Shown here piece by piece: positions 45,342-53,444 of a stretch of DNA of 64,000 nt. Source of the stretch: Marinifilaceae bacterium. Lineage in GTDB: Bacteria; Bacteroidota; Bacteroidia; Bacteroidales; Marinifilaceae. The stretch covers positions 62,001 to 126,000 of the forward strand of contig JAFGYE010000066.1 of assembly GCA_016936255.1 (NCBI GenBank). Direction: 5' to 3'. The position numbers were made by a program, and so were the translations under genes. The notes under the pieces were generated by a model that did no database searches, had not been told where the DNA came from, and saw only the letters and a list, made by a program, of their open reading frames with translations. Numbering within the stretch: the stretch's first letter is position 1; each line of letters begins with the position of its first letter.

Positions 45342-45581
45342 CTATTGTAGTTTCAATTCATTTACAATAGTATTGATGCTATTGGATTCATTTCGATACT
45401 CTTCTATCACTTCGCTAGTAGCATTGAGTACTTTTTTTATCGTGTGATTAGATGGGAGTTTCGTGCCCTTAAAAAACTGAACAACAAGTGCTCTAGAAAC
45501 ACCACACTTATTTGATATTTTTACTTTTGCCCCTCTGGGAAGTTGATTTCCTAGTTCTATTATTTTCTCTATCTTTATCAT
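45342..45581 (-). CDS. Small HTH DNA-binding protein (Cro-like)
   Basis: 79 residues. GAKVKISNKCGVSRALVVQF and FKGTKLPSNHTIKKVLNAT fit a short lambda-repressor-like HTH. It is divergent from the XRE-type regulator at 45,728 across a 146-base region with inverted motifs, the layout of a phage-type CI/Cro switch. Exact partner contacts are inferred. Confidence 0.75.
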   Translation of the reverse strand: MIKIEKIIELGNQLPRGAKVKISNKCGVSRALVVQFFKGTKLPSNHTIKKVLNATSEVIEEYRNESNSINTIVNELKLQ

Positions 45582-45596
45582 TGTGCTTGTGTATTA

Positions 45597-45653
45597 TTTG
45601 TGAACAATTAGTAACGATCAAGTTTCGTTTAAGAGATATTTTACATTCACAAA
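45597..45653. promoter_or_regulatory. Operator candidates between the divergent HTH genes
   Basis: TTTGTGAA (45597-45604) and TTCACAAA (45646-45653) are inverted, with a further ATTTGTGTTTT near 45,687. Likely binding sites for one or both flanking HTH proteins. Confidence 0.45.
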
Positions 45654-45727
45654 ATAACACATTAAATATTTACAAAGCAATACTTTATTTGTGTTTTATT
45701 CAATACAAAATCTAAAATTTTATCCAA

Positions 45728-46375
45728 ATGTCTGTAGGTGAGCGCTTAAAAAAAATAAGACAAGAGCGAAAAATTTCCCAAAATGATTTTGCCGAAACGT
45801 TAAATGTATCTCGATCAACCTATTTGTTAGTTGAAAAAGGAGAGAGAGAAATTAATTTCAAAATGTTGGAAGCTCTAAAAAGTGGATTTGATATTTCGGC
45901 GGATTGGCTATTATTTGGTACCGAAGTGGGTGAGAATAATGATAGTGAAGAACAGATTTCAAGAAAAATGCTTGAACTTTCTGTTTTAACACCTTGCTTA
46001 ACACACTTTATGCCGTTTATAGAAGCTTTAGAAAATTTTGCTCAAAAAGATAGTAAAACCTATGAGCGTATTAAGGCTATACGTACAGGCATGGATAAAA
46101 TATCAGAAACTACCGAGCTAATTAATAATATTAAAACTAAAACGGAATATAGTTTGTTTGATAAAACTGGATTGAAGTTGTCTAGAATTATTGACCTCCA
46201 ACTATGGGAGGTATTAAAAAAAGTACAAGAATTGACTAGGTATATTAATATATCAGATGCTGATACTTTACAGTCACTTGTGCCAATATATTACGACAAT
46301 ATAGAAAACTATTTAGGAGGATTGGAACAGCAAATAAACAACTTCCTAAAGCAACAGGATAAAGCAAAAGAATAA
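45728..46375 (+). CDS. XRE-family repressor-like regulator
   Basis: 215 residues. N-terminal HTH_3: MSVGERLKKIRQERKISQND followed by FAETLNVSRSTYLLVEKGER, then FDISADWLLFG, typical of phage-type repressors. The C-terminal 130 residues are helical without a LexA/S24 peptidase motif, so it should not self-cleave; a trans peptidase such as the island's ImmA/IrrE protein is a possible inactivator (inference). Confidence 0.88.
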   Translation: MSVGERLKKIRQERKISQNDFAETLNVSRSTYLLVEKGEREINFKMLEALKSGFDISADWLLFGTEVGENNDSEEQISRKMLELSVLTPCLTHFMPFIEALENFAQKDSKTYERIKAIRTGMDKISETTELINNIKTKTEYSLFDKTGLKLSRIIDLQLWEVLKKVQELTRYINISDADTLQSLVPIYYDNIENYLGGLEQQINNFLKQQDKAKE

Positions 46376-46379
46376 CACA

Positions 46380-46418
46380 AGAAAGCCACACTGATAAATT
46401 TATCGGTGTGACCTTTCT
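46380..46418 (+). terminator. Hairpin after the XRE gene
   Basis: CACACTGATA-AATT-TATCGGTGTG with outer GAAAG/CTTTC. The T-tract is short, so termination is probable but not certain. Confidence 0.55.
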
Positions 46419-46513
46419 ATATTGCTATGATTAAAGTTCAAAATCTTTTGTAATTTCATAACAAATAGTATTATTTATATCTTCGCCATTAGACCAAAAC
46501 AGACAAATCTGAT

Positions 46514-47599
46514 ATGATCACAAGATTAAAATTAGAAGGATACAAATCTATAAAGGAACTTGATATCCGATTAGAATCCATAAATATCCTATTGGGTAGC
46601 AATGGAGTTGGTAAGAGTAATTTCATATCATTATTCGCTCTATTAAGAAATATTTATCAACACAATCTCCAAAATTATATTAAGCTAAAAGGCAATGCGA
46701 ATAGTCTTCTACATTTTGGAAAAAAACATACTGATGAAATTAATATAGACATTTGTTTCGGTACAGAAAATTCAGATACAAACAGGTTTATTATTGGTTT
46801 GGTGGAATCTCAAGACTCGTTATTTATTGCTTCTGTAGCGACTTCCTTTTATAATGGAAAATGGCATGATCATAATTTTGAACAAAATGTATGGGAATCA
46901 AGTTTTGCTAAAATCAATCGTAGTCAAGCATTTTATGTAAATGAATATTTGCAAGAATTTGATGTTTATCATTTTCATGATACTGGAGATAAATCACCAA
47001 TGAAAGGTAAGTGTAATGTTGATGATAACTATAAATTAAATCGAGACGGTTCCAATTTAGCAGCTTTTCTTTATTATTTACAAGAACAGCATCCAAAGCA
47101 TTTTAAAAGAATTGAAATGACCATTCGTTCAATAGCTCCATTTTTTGATCATTTCGATTTAAAACCGGATCGCTTAAATGTTCAAAGCATTCAACTCGAA
47201 TGGAAGGAAAAAGGTTTTCCAGATGCTTATTTTAATGCCTATCATTTATCCGACGGGACACTTCGATTTATTTGTTTAGCCTCACTTTTAATGCAACCAA
47301 AACCACCTAAGACAATTATTATTGATGAACCAGAATTGGGACTGCATCCTGTCGCTGTTAACAAGCTGGCCTCCTTAATAAGAAAAGTCTCAAAAACAAG
47401 TCAGGTAATTGTCTCTACACAGTCAATTAATTTTATTGATAATTTCGATCCTGAAAACATCATTGTCACTGATAGAAAGGACAGTAGCTCTACTTTCAGA
47501 AGGCTAAATTCAGAAGAATTAGATACTTGGTTGAAGGAGTACACGTTAGGAGATATCTGGGGAAAGAATGTATTCGGAGCGCAACCCTATAACATGTAA
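46514..47599 (+). CDS. AAA (ABC/OLD-like) ATPase, defence pair
   Basis: 361 residues. KLEGYKSIKELDIRLE start, Walker A LLGSNGVGKSNF (28-37), signature-like LSDGTLRFICLASLL, Walker B TIIIDEPELGLHP, and a D-loop/His switch VIVSTQSINFIDNF: the AAA_21 class related to the OLD and PARIS ATPases. The gene two bases downstream encodes a DUF4276 TOPRIM-like protein; such pairs are typical two-component anti-phage modules where the ATPase senses and the partner cuts. Confidence 0.85.
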   Translation: MITRLKLEGYKSIKELDIRLESINILLGSNGVGKSNFISLFALLRNIYQHNLQNYIKLKGNANSLLHFGKKHTDEINIDICFGTENSDTNRFIIGLVESQDSLFIASVATSFYNGKWHDHNFEQNVWESSFAKINRSQAFYVNEYLQEFDVYHFHDTGDKSPMKGKCNVDDNYKLNRDGSNLAAFLYYLQEQHPKHFKRIEMTIRSIAPFFDHFDLKPDRLNVQSIQLEWKEKGFPDAYFNAYHLSDGTLRFICLASLLMQPKPPKTIIIDEPELGLHPVAVNKLASLIRKVSKTSQVIVSTQSINFIDNFDPENIIVTDRKDSSSTFRRLNSEELDTWLKEYTLGDIWGKNVFGAQPYNM

Positions 47600-47601
47600 G
47601 C

Positions 47602-48258
47602 ATGAGTAGACTGGTATTTATTGTAGAGGGGCATACTGAGATTCTGTTAGTCAATAAGGTTATCATGCCTTATTTGCAAAAATTGGGACATACTCTAGCT
47701 TACAATTGTCAAACAATAACCACGAACCGGAAACAGTTCAAAAAGGGAGGCGTTAGCAGTTATGGAAAATATAGAAAAGAGGTTCAAAACACATTATCAC
47801 AAGGAAATGTTATAGTGACTACATTAGTTGATTATTATAAGCTACCAACTGATTTTCCTGCTTATTCTGAAGACTCAAAACGTATTGATGATATCGAAAC
47901 AGCAATTCACAATGATTTTAATAAAAACGCAAATTTCATTCCTTACATACAAAGACATGAGGTTGAAAGCCTGATGTTTTCAAGTATGAAGGGGTTTGAC
48001 TTTGTAATGGACGAACAGGATCAGCTCAACAAAGCACAACAAATAATTGATACATATCCAAACCCAGAAGATATTAATAACTCGCCAGAGACAGCACCAT
48101 CAAAAAGATTGATGAAAATATATAATTACGACAAAACTGGTGATGGAGAAATGATTTTTGAAACTGTGGGAATAGAGGCAATGCTTGAAAAATGTCCTCG
48201 ATTTTCTAATTGGATACAAACAATTATTAAAACTCTTGAAAATAATTACAACCTATAA
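47602..48258 (+). CDS. DUF4276 TOPRIM-like protein, partner of the ATPase
   Basis: 218 residues. FIVEGHTEILLVNKVIMPYL carries the TOPRIM glutamate (Glu9), VIVTTLVDYYKLP the acidic Asp, and RHEVESLMFSS the distal acidic motif typical of DUF4276. It starts two bases after the ATPase stop. Likely a nuclease or RNase effector held by the ATPase, as AriB is in PARIS; the nuclease activity is inferred from the fold only. Confidence 0.82.
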   Translation: MSRLVFIVEGHTEILLVNKVIMPYLQKLGHTLAYNCQTITTNRKQFKKGGVSSYGKYRKEVQNTLSQGNVIVTTLVDYYKLPTDFPAYSEDSKRIDDIETAIHNDFNKNANFIPYIQRHEVESLMFSSMKGFDFVMDEQDQLNKAQQIIDTYPNPEDINNSPETAPSKRLMKIYNYDKTGDGEMIFETVGIEAMLEKCPRFSNWIQTIIKTLENNYNL

Positions 48259-48264
48259 TAAAAC

Positions 48265-48351
48265 TTAACAGGGGCAAATTGCCATTAGCTCGATAATGGG
48301 AGTACCAGTTAAATAAGTATTTGTGCAAAAACTACGTCTTGTAGTGTGAGG
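48265..48351 (-). pseudogene. Fragment of a tyrosine integrase gene
   Basis: Twenty-seven codons read PHTTRRSFCTNTYLTGTP then IIELMA, the HxxR box of a tyrosine recombinase. They align with residues 362-385 of the island integrase (THTARRSFCTNAYLTGVP, VIDIMA). Over 70 bases roughly four in five match by eye. A stop precedes the fragment and no other part of the gene is present. It is a relic of another integrase, directly after the ATPase/TOPRIM pair. Confidence 0.8.
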
Positions 48352-48641
48352 CTATAGTCTTAAATATATCCTATAAAATACAAGTCACACCTGTAAGATT
48401 ATTGATGTGGCTTTTTCATCTTTTGTTATCTCCGGTACTTTAAATAAGCCTTTCGCCTAATAAAAAATAACACGGAAATTTTAAATAGGCTTTTCTCTTA
48501 ATTAAAAAAAAGTACCGAAATTTTAAATAAGGATGTTTTCATTTAAAGAAAATCGGTTTTTCTTTAAATGAGAGCAGAAACGCCCAAATAAATTAATCGG
48601 TCGTTGATTCCACAATTAAAGATGATATTCGTTTATTGTTA
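48352..48641. other. Non-coding stretch with hairpin before the Fic repeats
   Basis: It contains two similar lines around GAAATTTTAAATA (near 48,477 and 48,508) and a 13-base perfect stem CATTTAAAGAAAA/TTTTCTTTAAATG (48540-48570). No ORF. Confidence 0.55.
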
Positions 48642-48846
48642 AAATTGCGAGATTTGTGTAAGATCTCGCAATTTCAAGATGTTTTTTTTGAATCCCATGA
48701 TTTTAAATAAAATTAGTTTATTGCTAGAATTGCGAGATTTGTGTAAGATCTCGCAATTTTAAGATGTTTTTTTTTATAATCACATTATTAAAAACTATAT
48801 TCGTTTATTGATAGAAAAGCGAGATTTGTGTAAGATCTCGCAATTT
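48642..48846. repeat. Three tandem palindromes upstream of fic
   Basis: AAATTGCGAGAT-N9-ATCTCGCAATTT occurs at 48642-48674 (12-base arms) and 48728-48758 (11-base arms). A third copy at 48819-48841 keeps only the GCGAGAT/ATCTCGC core with the same TTGTGTAAG-type loop. Surrounding bases (CGTTTATTG before, AAGATGTTTTTTT after) repeat too, so the unit is 85-87 bases. The last copy ends about 28 bases before the fic start. Confidence 0.88.
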
Positions 48847-48868
48847 TAACAATTAATATGGGAAAGAT

Positions 48869-50167
48869 ATGATTGAGCAACCTCCAACATTTAAGCAAAG
48901 TGCTAATGCAATGAATCTAATGATTGAATTGCAAAATAATGGGTTATTAAAAAACATTCAGGATAGCTATTTGTATTGGGATAAAGTCAAGTATAAATCT
49001 AAAGATTATGAGCCTGAAAAATTATGGAATGCTGTGAAGCTTCATAGATTAATTAACAGCACTTCAGTTAGATTTGGAGGGTATAAGTTTTCTTTTATGC
49101 TAACTGATTTTATACAAAGAAGCTTGCATCGTTTTGATATGCATTTTGGCGGTACTTTGAGTAGTAATATCGGGATTGCCGAAACAGACAAGGAAAAATT
49201 TATTATTAGCTCATTAATAGAGGAAGCAATTTCAAGTAGTCAAATAGAGGGGGCTAATACTACTCGGAAAAAGGCGAAAGAAATGATCCAAAAGGATCAA
49301 AAACCTAAAAGTAAAGATGAACTAATGATTCTGAACAATTTTGTTACAATGCAAGAAATAGCGGAGTGCAAGATGGAAGAAATTACACCTGAAAAAATAC
49401 TTTTTATCCATCGTTTGATATCTAATAACACTTTAGATAATAAGACGGACGAGGGTAAGTTTAGGGAAAATAACGATATTTTTGTAGTTAATACTGCAAG
49501 TAGTGAGACGGTACACACTCCACCTGATTTTACTGAAATTCCTGATTTGATGAATGATCTTTGTTCATTCTTTAATCATGATACAGATGATTTTATTCAC
49601 CCAATTATTAAAGGTTGTATTATTCATTTTATGTTAGCATGGATTCATCCCTTTGCTGATGGTAACGGTAGAACATCAAGGGCTTTATTTTACTGGTATA
49701 TGCTGAAAAAAGGCTACTGGATGACAGAATATTTGTCAATTTCACGGATAATTAAGGGGTCGAAAAACCAGTATGAAAAAGCTTTTCTTTATACAGAGTC
49801 AGACGGAAATGATTTGAGTTATTTTATAACATACCACATAAGGACTATGGAAAAAGCCATAGATGCTTTAAAAATATACATTAACCGAAAGCAAAAAGAG
49901 GTCTCCCAAGCTTCGAAGTTTTTAAAAATACCGTCTGTTAATGATAGAATGGCTCAAATATTGAAAATCATTTATGATGATTCAGATAGAGTTCTTAATA
50001 CTAAGGAAATAGAATCGAGATTTAGTATTTCCAATTACACGGCTAGGGCTGACCTAAGAAATCTTGTTGAATTAGGGTTTCTTGAGATTATTCAAGTCAA
50101 TAAAAAGAAGCAAAACTTTATAAAGTCAACAAGCTTTGACAAAATAATGAAAACTCATAATTTATAA
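48869..50167 (+). CDS. Fic-family AMP-transferase with winged HTH
   Basis: 432 residues. The inhibitory motif SSSQIEGA (Ser123-xxx-Glu127-Gly128) lies before the Fic core, making it a self-inhibited class II Fic. The active site is HPFADGNGRTSR (260-271), the complete HxFx[DE]GNGRxxR. The C-terminal 70 residues form a winged HTH (LNTKEIESRFSISNYTARAD, then LRNLVELGFLEI), so it may bind DNA, most simply the palindromes on either side of its gene. Targets of AMPylation are unknown. Confidence 0.92.
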   Translation: MIEQPPTFKQSANAMNLMIELQNNGLLKNIQDSYLYWDKVKYKSKDYEPEKLWNAVKLHRLINSTSVRFGGYKFSFMLTDFIQRSLHRFDMHFGGTLSSNIGIAETDKEKFIISSLIEEAISSSQIEGANTTRKKAKEMIQKDQKPKSKDELMILNNFVTMQEIAECKMEEITPEKILFIHRLISNNTLDNKTDEGKFRENNDIFVVNTASSETVHTPPDFTEIPDLMNDLCSFFNHDTDDFIHPIIKGCIIHFMLAWIHPFADGNGRTSRALFYWYMLKKGYWMTEYLSISRIIKGSKNQYEKAFLYTESDGNDLSYFITYHIRTMEKAIDALKIYINRKQKEVSQASKFLKIPSVNDRMAQILKIIYDDSDRVLNTKEIESRFSISNYTARADLRNLVELGFLEIIQVNKKKQNFIKSTSFDKIMKTHNL

Positions 50168-50202
50168 AAAATAAAAGACAGCGTGTAAGTTGTCTTTTGT
50201 TA

Positions 50203-50235
50203 ATATTGCGAGATTTGTTTAAAATCTCGCAATAT
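50203..50235. repeat. Fourth TTGCGAGAT palindrome, downstream of fic
   Basis: ATATTGCGAGATT/AATCTCGCAATAT, 13-base arms with a seven-base loop, overlapping the 3' end of the higA gene. The same core as the three upstream copies, so all four bracket fic. Confidence 0.85.
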
Positions 50236-50491
50236 CTATTTTGTCTGTTATATATTTATTTTGTAAGCTTAGCCAGTAATCAGAATCAATGCCTAACACT
50301 TTCTCAAACTTGTTGGCTAATTTTTTATTAATCATCTCTTTTCCTGTTATAATTCTATTAAGTTGGGACTTTTTAATATTAATAAGCTTTGCGAATTCCT
50401 CGATTGAAATATTATTAGCTATCAATTCATCCTGTAGTACTTCACCCGCATGCGTTGGAATAAATGGTGTTAGTTCATCAATTGTTTTCAT
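50219..50491 (-). CDS. higA: HigA-type antitoxin, solitary
   Basis: 90 residues: PTHAGEVLQDELIANNISIE, then EFAKLINIKKSQLNRIITGK and FEKVLGIDSDYWLSLQNKY, the VapI/HigA HTH pattern. A HigB toxin normally sits just upstream, but 50,492-50,903 has stops in every frame on the minus strand, so this antitoxin is alone. It could act as a free-standing repressor; an inverted repeat lies right upstream. Confidence 0.88.
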   Translation of the reverse strand: MKTIDELTPFIPTHAGEVLQDELIANNISIEEFAKLINIKKSQLNRIITGKEMINKKLANKFEKVLGIDSDYWLSLQNKYITDKIDIARF

Positions 50492-50512
50492 CGTTTTTGT
50501 TATAAGATTGTC

Positions 50513-50568
50513 TCATGAATAATATTTACTTAGCATGAAATGTGATTACATATTGCTATTATTCATGA
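50513..50568. promoter_or_regulatory. Inverted repeat upstream of higA
   Basis: TCATGAATAATA (50513-50524) and TATTATTCATGA (50557-50568), perfect 12-base arms 32 bases apart, 22 bases before the higA start. Likely HigA operator. Confidence 0.6.
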
Positions 50569-50812
50569 ATTACGATAATTAGTATTCAGCTATAATTTTG
50601 TTTCTTCTATCAAATAACCATCAAATAAGGAAAGTCATTGTTTATAGATGTTTGAGGCTTTTTGAAAATTGTTTATTGAACAACCATCAAATAGAACTAG
50701 ACACAATAAGGGGTACACCTATTTTTTTTCGATTATCAAAAGAAGAGTTAATATTCTTGCTAGTTTAGTTTGTTGGGTTTATTCTTTTTGTCTATTATTT
50801 GGGTTGGTGTTT

Positions 50813-50838
50813 TGGTCACCTCATGAATAAGGTGACCA
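50813..50838. other. Perfect hairpin beside the integrase gene
   Basis: TGGTCACCT/AGGTGACCA around an eight-base loop; the top of the stem and loop read TCATGAATA, the same word as the higA operator half. Neither strand has a T-tract, so it is not a standard terminator. Confidence 0.6.
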
Positions 50839-50903
50839 GATATAAAAGTTAATGTTTTAAAGGGTTTGTGCCTTGTTAAAAAAGTATTGATTGATAAGTT
50901 AAA

Positions 50904-52169
50904 TTAAATGGCCTTGCCTGTAAAAAATGGATGTTGTGCCATTCTATCAGCTTGTTGTTCTTTGGTTACTTTGATGTATTTCATAAATGAGCTTTCGGTA
51001 GTGTGTGTACTAATTGCCATTATGTCGATAACTGGAACACCAGTCAGATAAGCATTTGTACAGAAACTACGCCTTGCTGTGTGGGTTTTAATAAGCATAT
51101 ATTTTGGTACGTGTTTACTCACTTTTAAGCCACCTTTAGATTTGCTAGAGGTTTCTATCTCGTCAAGCTCTGCAAGTTCGCCTACGTCCTTAATTTTATA
51201 GTTAATCGTTTGGTCAGGTAGCGTTTTTGGAGGTTTTCCACCGTTCTTTTCTAATATCTCTACAACAATGGGATGCAAAGGAATAATTACTTTCTGTCCT
51301 GTTTTTTTAGTATCAACTTTTAGCCTGTAACCATCAATCCGTTTTATAATGTTTTCGGGTTTTAAATCGTTAAAATCAGAAACCCGTAAACCGGTAAAAG
51401 CACCAATCAAAAATAAATCTCTCGCTCTTTCATGTTGCGGTTTTGCAGATAAATCAAGCTGATACATTTTCTTTAGCTCGTTAATCGTTAGGTAAATATT
51501 ATCTACTTCTTCTTTAAGAACGACAAAACGTTTGCTTTTAAATGCTATGTTGTTGGTTAATTCTTTCTCAACAGCTTCACCCATAAACATTTTTAGATTT
51601 TTTATATGTTTGCCTGTGTTGTTGGTAGCATAGTTTTTAGTATTGCACCAAGCAATAAAATCATAATAGAAATCGAGTGTAATAACATCAAATGAAAGAC
51701 GATATTTTGCCGTTTCAAATAGTTCTAAAACTGCCTTTGTTCCCTTTAAACTTTTGATTGTTCCTTTAGTTATTGGTCTTCCGGTACTGGGATTTATCTT
51801 GCCCTCATAGCTTAGGATCAATTTGTCGATAAAACCAAAAAAGCTTTTCTCCTGTTCGTTAACTGGGGCAAAATAATCATCAAGGAATTTCTTTAAGCTG
51901 AACTTTGATAATGGTAAGCCATCTACTATGCATCCATCAACGAAAGCAGATACTTTATTTTCAAGATTATTAAGCAAAGTGTTTATTGCAACCTTGTTTT
52001 TTGCGGCAGCTACATTTCGCACTCTTTGGGTTTCGGTTTTCCAATGGGAAGGATGAACTTTTACACCAAGCGGATAAACCAATTTTTCTGTTTTAAGGCG
52101 ATAGATTAAATGTATTGGGGTTTCAGTATCGCTTTTGGGAGACCTTAAAGAAAATCGAACATTTGACAT
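50904..52169 (-). CDS. int: Tyrosine integrase of the island
   Basis: 421 residues. N-terminal Arm-DNA-binding domain (VRFSLRSPKSDTETPIHLIY), SAM-like core-binding domain, then the catalytic domain with Arg262 in FTGLRVSDF, His363-x-x-Arg366 in HTARRSFCTN, and nucleophile Tyr398 in SSFMKYIKVT. It is transcribed inward from the right end, 202 bases from attR, the usual place for a tRNA-integrating element of Bacteroidota. Confidence 0.95.
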   Translation of the reverse strand: MSNVRFSLRSPKSDTETPIHLIYRLKTEKLVYPLGVKVHPSHWKTETQRVRNVAAAKNKVAINTLLNNLENKVSAFVDGCIVDGLPLSKFSLKKFLDDYFAPVNEQEKSFFGFIDKLILSYEGKINPSTGRPITKGTIKSLKGTKAVLELFETAKYRLSFDVITLDFYYDFIAWCNTKNYATNNTGKHIKNLKMFMGEAVEKELTNNIAFKSKRFVVLKEEVDNIYLTINELKKMYQLDLSAKPQHERARDLFLIGAFTGLRVSDFNDLKPENIIKRIDGYRLKVDTKKTGQKVIIPLHPIVVEILEKNGGKPPKTLPDQTINYKIKDVGELAELDEIETSSKSKGGLKVSKHVPKYMLIKTHTARRSFCTNAYLTGVPVIDIMAISTHTTESSFMKYIKVTKEQQADRMAQHPFFTGKAI

Positions 52170-52370
52170 TTGTGAATGTATTTATTAGACTTTGTAAATA
52201 TAAGGTATTTATATTGTGTTGCCGGTTTTGTTGCCGGTTTTTCTTAATTGAATCTTATTTTGATTTATTTACATTAATCTGGGTGGTGTTCTGTAAGTGT
52301 TGTAATTGTTAGGTTTGAGGTGTTTTATTGTTGGTAAATAATGGTTTGTGAAAACATTAAATTAGGTATT
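52170..52370. other. Right-end spacer of the island
   Basis: It lies between the integrase start and attR. It has the integrase promoter region and the paired GTTGCCGG motif; otherwise I see nothing. Confidence 0.5.
52217..52240 (+). repeat. Paired GTTGCCGG motif, right (putative integrase arm site)
   Basis: The same 24 bases as at 33511-33534, same orientation, 131 bases from attR. Confidence 0.6.
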
Positions 52371-52391
52371 TTCGAGTCCGCCAGAGACCTC
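52371..52391 (+). repeat. attR
   Basis: A second copy of the tRNA-Cys 3' end, ending TCCGCCAGAGACCTC. One base (G for A at position 6) differs from attL. The rest of a tRNA is absent upstream, as expected for attR. Confidence 0.88.
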
Positions 52392-52395
52392 TATA

Positions 52396-52434
52396 AAAAC
52401 GCTTAACTTGCTGAAAGTTAGGCGTTTTGTTTTT
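52396..52434 (+). terminator. Original tRNA-Cys terminator, displaced
   Basis: AAAACGCTTAAC and GTTAGGCGTTTT form a 12-pair stem with one G-T pair, then TGTTTTT, four bases after attR. In an island-free chromosome it would end tRNA-Cys. It can also serve the minus-strand gene at 52,513. Confidence 0.82.
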
Positions 52435-52512
52435 CACACCTGACGCTTTATTAATTTTGCTCTTGTATTAGATATTTTAGAAGAAAATAATAATCTAAAT
52501 AGTACAGGGAAT

Positions 52513-53091
52513 CTATTCAATTTCTCTTTTTAAATAGGAGATCATAGGATTCTTTTCATTTACCAGAATAGGATAGCTTTTCCCTTTAGCGTAGATATTT
52601 GCATTTTCAACGTACAATTCTCTTTTGTAATTTTCACCTAAGAATTGATAGGTAAACAAAACACTATTAGGTTCAGAGTTGGCATCTGTTTTTTGAATTT
52701 TCCCCAAAGTCTCTTTGAAGTACTTAGTATCTGAAAGAATAGGAGAGGTCAAATCTATTTGTATGATTTCAGGTTTACTCTTTGCATATATTCCTTTGAA
52801 ATATTCACCTTTTTTAAATCTGATTGTATTTTGGTTATGAGTTTTGTATGACTTACCTGAGACAGTATATTCAAAAATATTTCCTGATAAATGAGTATGC
52901 CAATGTCTTGTAACCTGACATGTAACAATTTTCGAATCTGTTGCTAATAGAAAGTTTTTTTCTTTTTTTGTTGAAACTATGTAATCGACAAAAAAATATC
53001 CTATGAGCAACATAATAAATAAAAAAACATAGACTATTTTCTTCTCTGTTTTTCCCAGATTGTCTGGCTTAATGAATTTTTTCTTTTTCAT
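52513..53091 (-). CDS. Membrane-anchored protein, unknown
   Basis: 192 residues with one N-terminal membrane segment (about 18-38) after a basic leader, then a beta-rich periplasmic part with VTCQVTRHWHTHLSGNIFEY, GKSYKTHNQNTI, and a second similar half (VLFTYQFLGENYKREL, KGSYPILV-like end). The two halves suggest an internal duplication, as in DUF3592-like domains. No known function. It is 29 bases downstream of a small lipoprotein gene, so likely one operon. Confidence 0.7.
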   Translation of the reverse strand: MKKKKFIKPDNLGKTEKKIVYVFLFIMLLIGYFFVDYIVSTKKEKNFLLATDSKIVTCQVTRHWHTHLSGNIFEYTVSGKSYKTHNQNTIRFKKGEYFKGIYAKSKPEIIQIDLTSPILSDTKYFKETLGKIQKTDANSEPNSVLFTYQFLGENYKRELYVENANIYAKGKSYPILVNEKNPMISYLKREIE

Positions 53092-53120
53092 CCTATGGAA
53101 AATAACTTGTTGCAGATTTA

Positions 53121-53444
53121 TTATGGATATTTGTTAAAGACATATTTCATTTTCTTCCCATTCCTGAGCAGATAAAATTTCAACGAATTGGCATCCTTGA
53201 AAATGGAATCACCTTTTTGTATCTTCTCATAGAAAGATATATTTTCCTCCCGTATTACATAGAACTCTTTCAAACTATCACTCCCCTGAACTATGATTAC
53301 TCTGGTCGCATGATTATTGTAATCTATCCAAGTACTTTCAACGACACCATTTAAATTTAAAGGAATAAGAACTCTTTTTTGATAGGATTGACAGCCTAAC
53401 AATATCAAAATACAAATGATACAATAGAATACTCTTTTTCTCAT
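53121..53444 (-). CDS. Small lipoprotein, unknown
   Basis: 107 residues; signal MRKRVFYCIICILILLGC gives lipidated Cys18. The mature part is short and beta-rich (GVVESTWIDYNNHATRVIIV, EFYVIREENISFYEKIQKGD). No family recognised. It precedes the membrane-anchored protein on the minus strand. Confidence 0.72.
   Translation of the reverse strand: MRKRVFYCIICILILLGCQSYQKRVLIPLNLNGVVESTWIDYNNHATRVIIVQGSDSLKEFYVIREENISFYEKIQKGDSIFKDANSLKFYLLRNGKKMKYVFNKYP

Larger units (their letters stand above)
50492..50903. other. Non-coding gap between higA and the integrase
   Basis: 412 bases without a gene. Contents: the TCATGAATAATA inverted repeat (separate entry), two AACCATCAAATA copies near 50,606-50,620 and 50,681-50,692, and the hairpin at 50813-50838. 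Confidence 0.55.
33434..52391. mobile_element. Integrative genomic island in tRNA-Cys, about 19 kb
   Basis: The ends are a 21-base direct repeat (one mismatch) of the tRNA-Cys 3' end. The content fits an integrative element: tyrosine integrase at the right end, excisionase-like HTH, serine recombinase, replication-initiator-like protein with iteron-like repeats, CI/Cro-like regulators, and cargo of defence type. I see no conjugation genes, no relaxase with clear motifs and no phage structural genes, so it may be a satellite or mobilised by helpers. The cargo is visibly more AT-rich than the flanks. Confidence 0.88.

Noticed and set aside
50492-50903. HigB toxin upstream of higA
   Set aside because: All minus-strand frames are broken by stops; no frame of toxin length exists.
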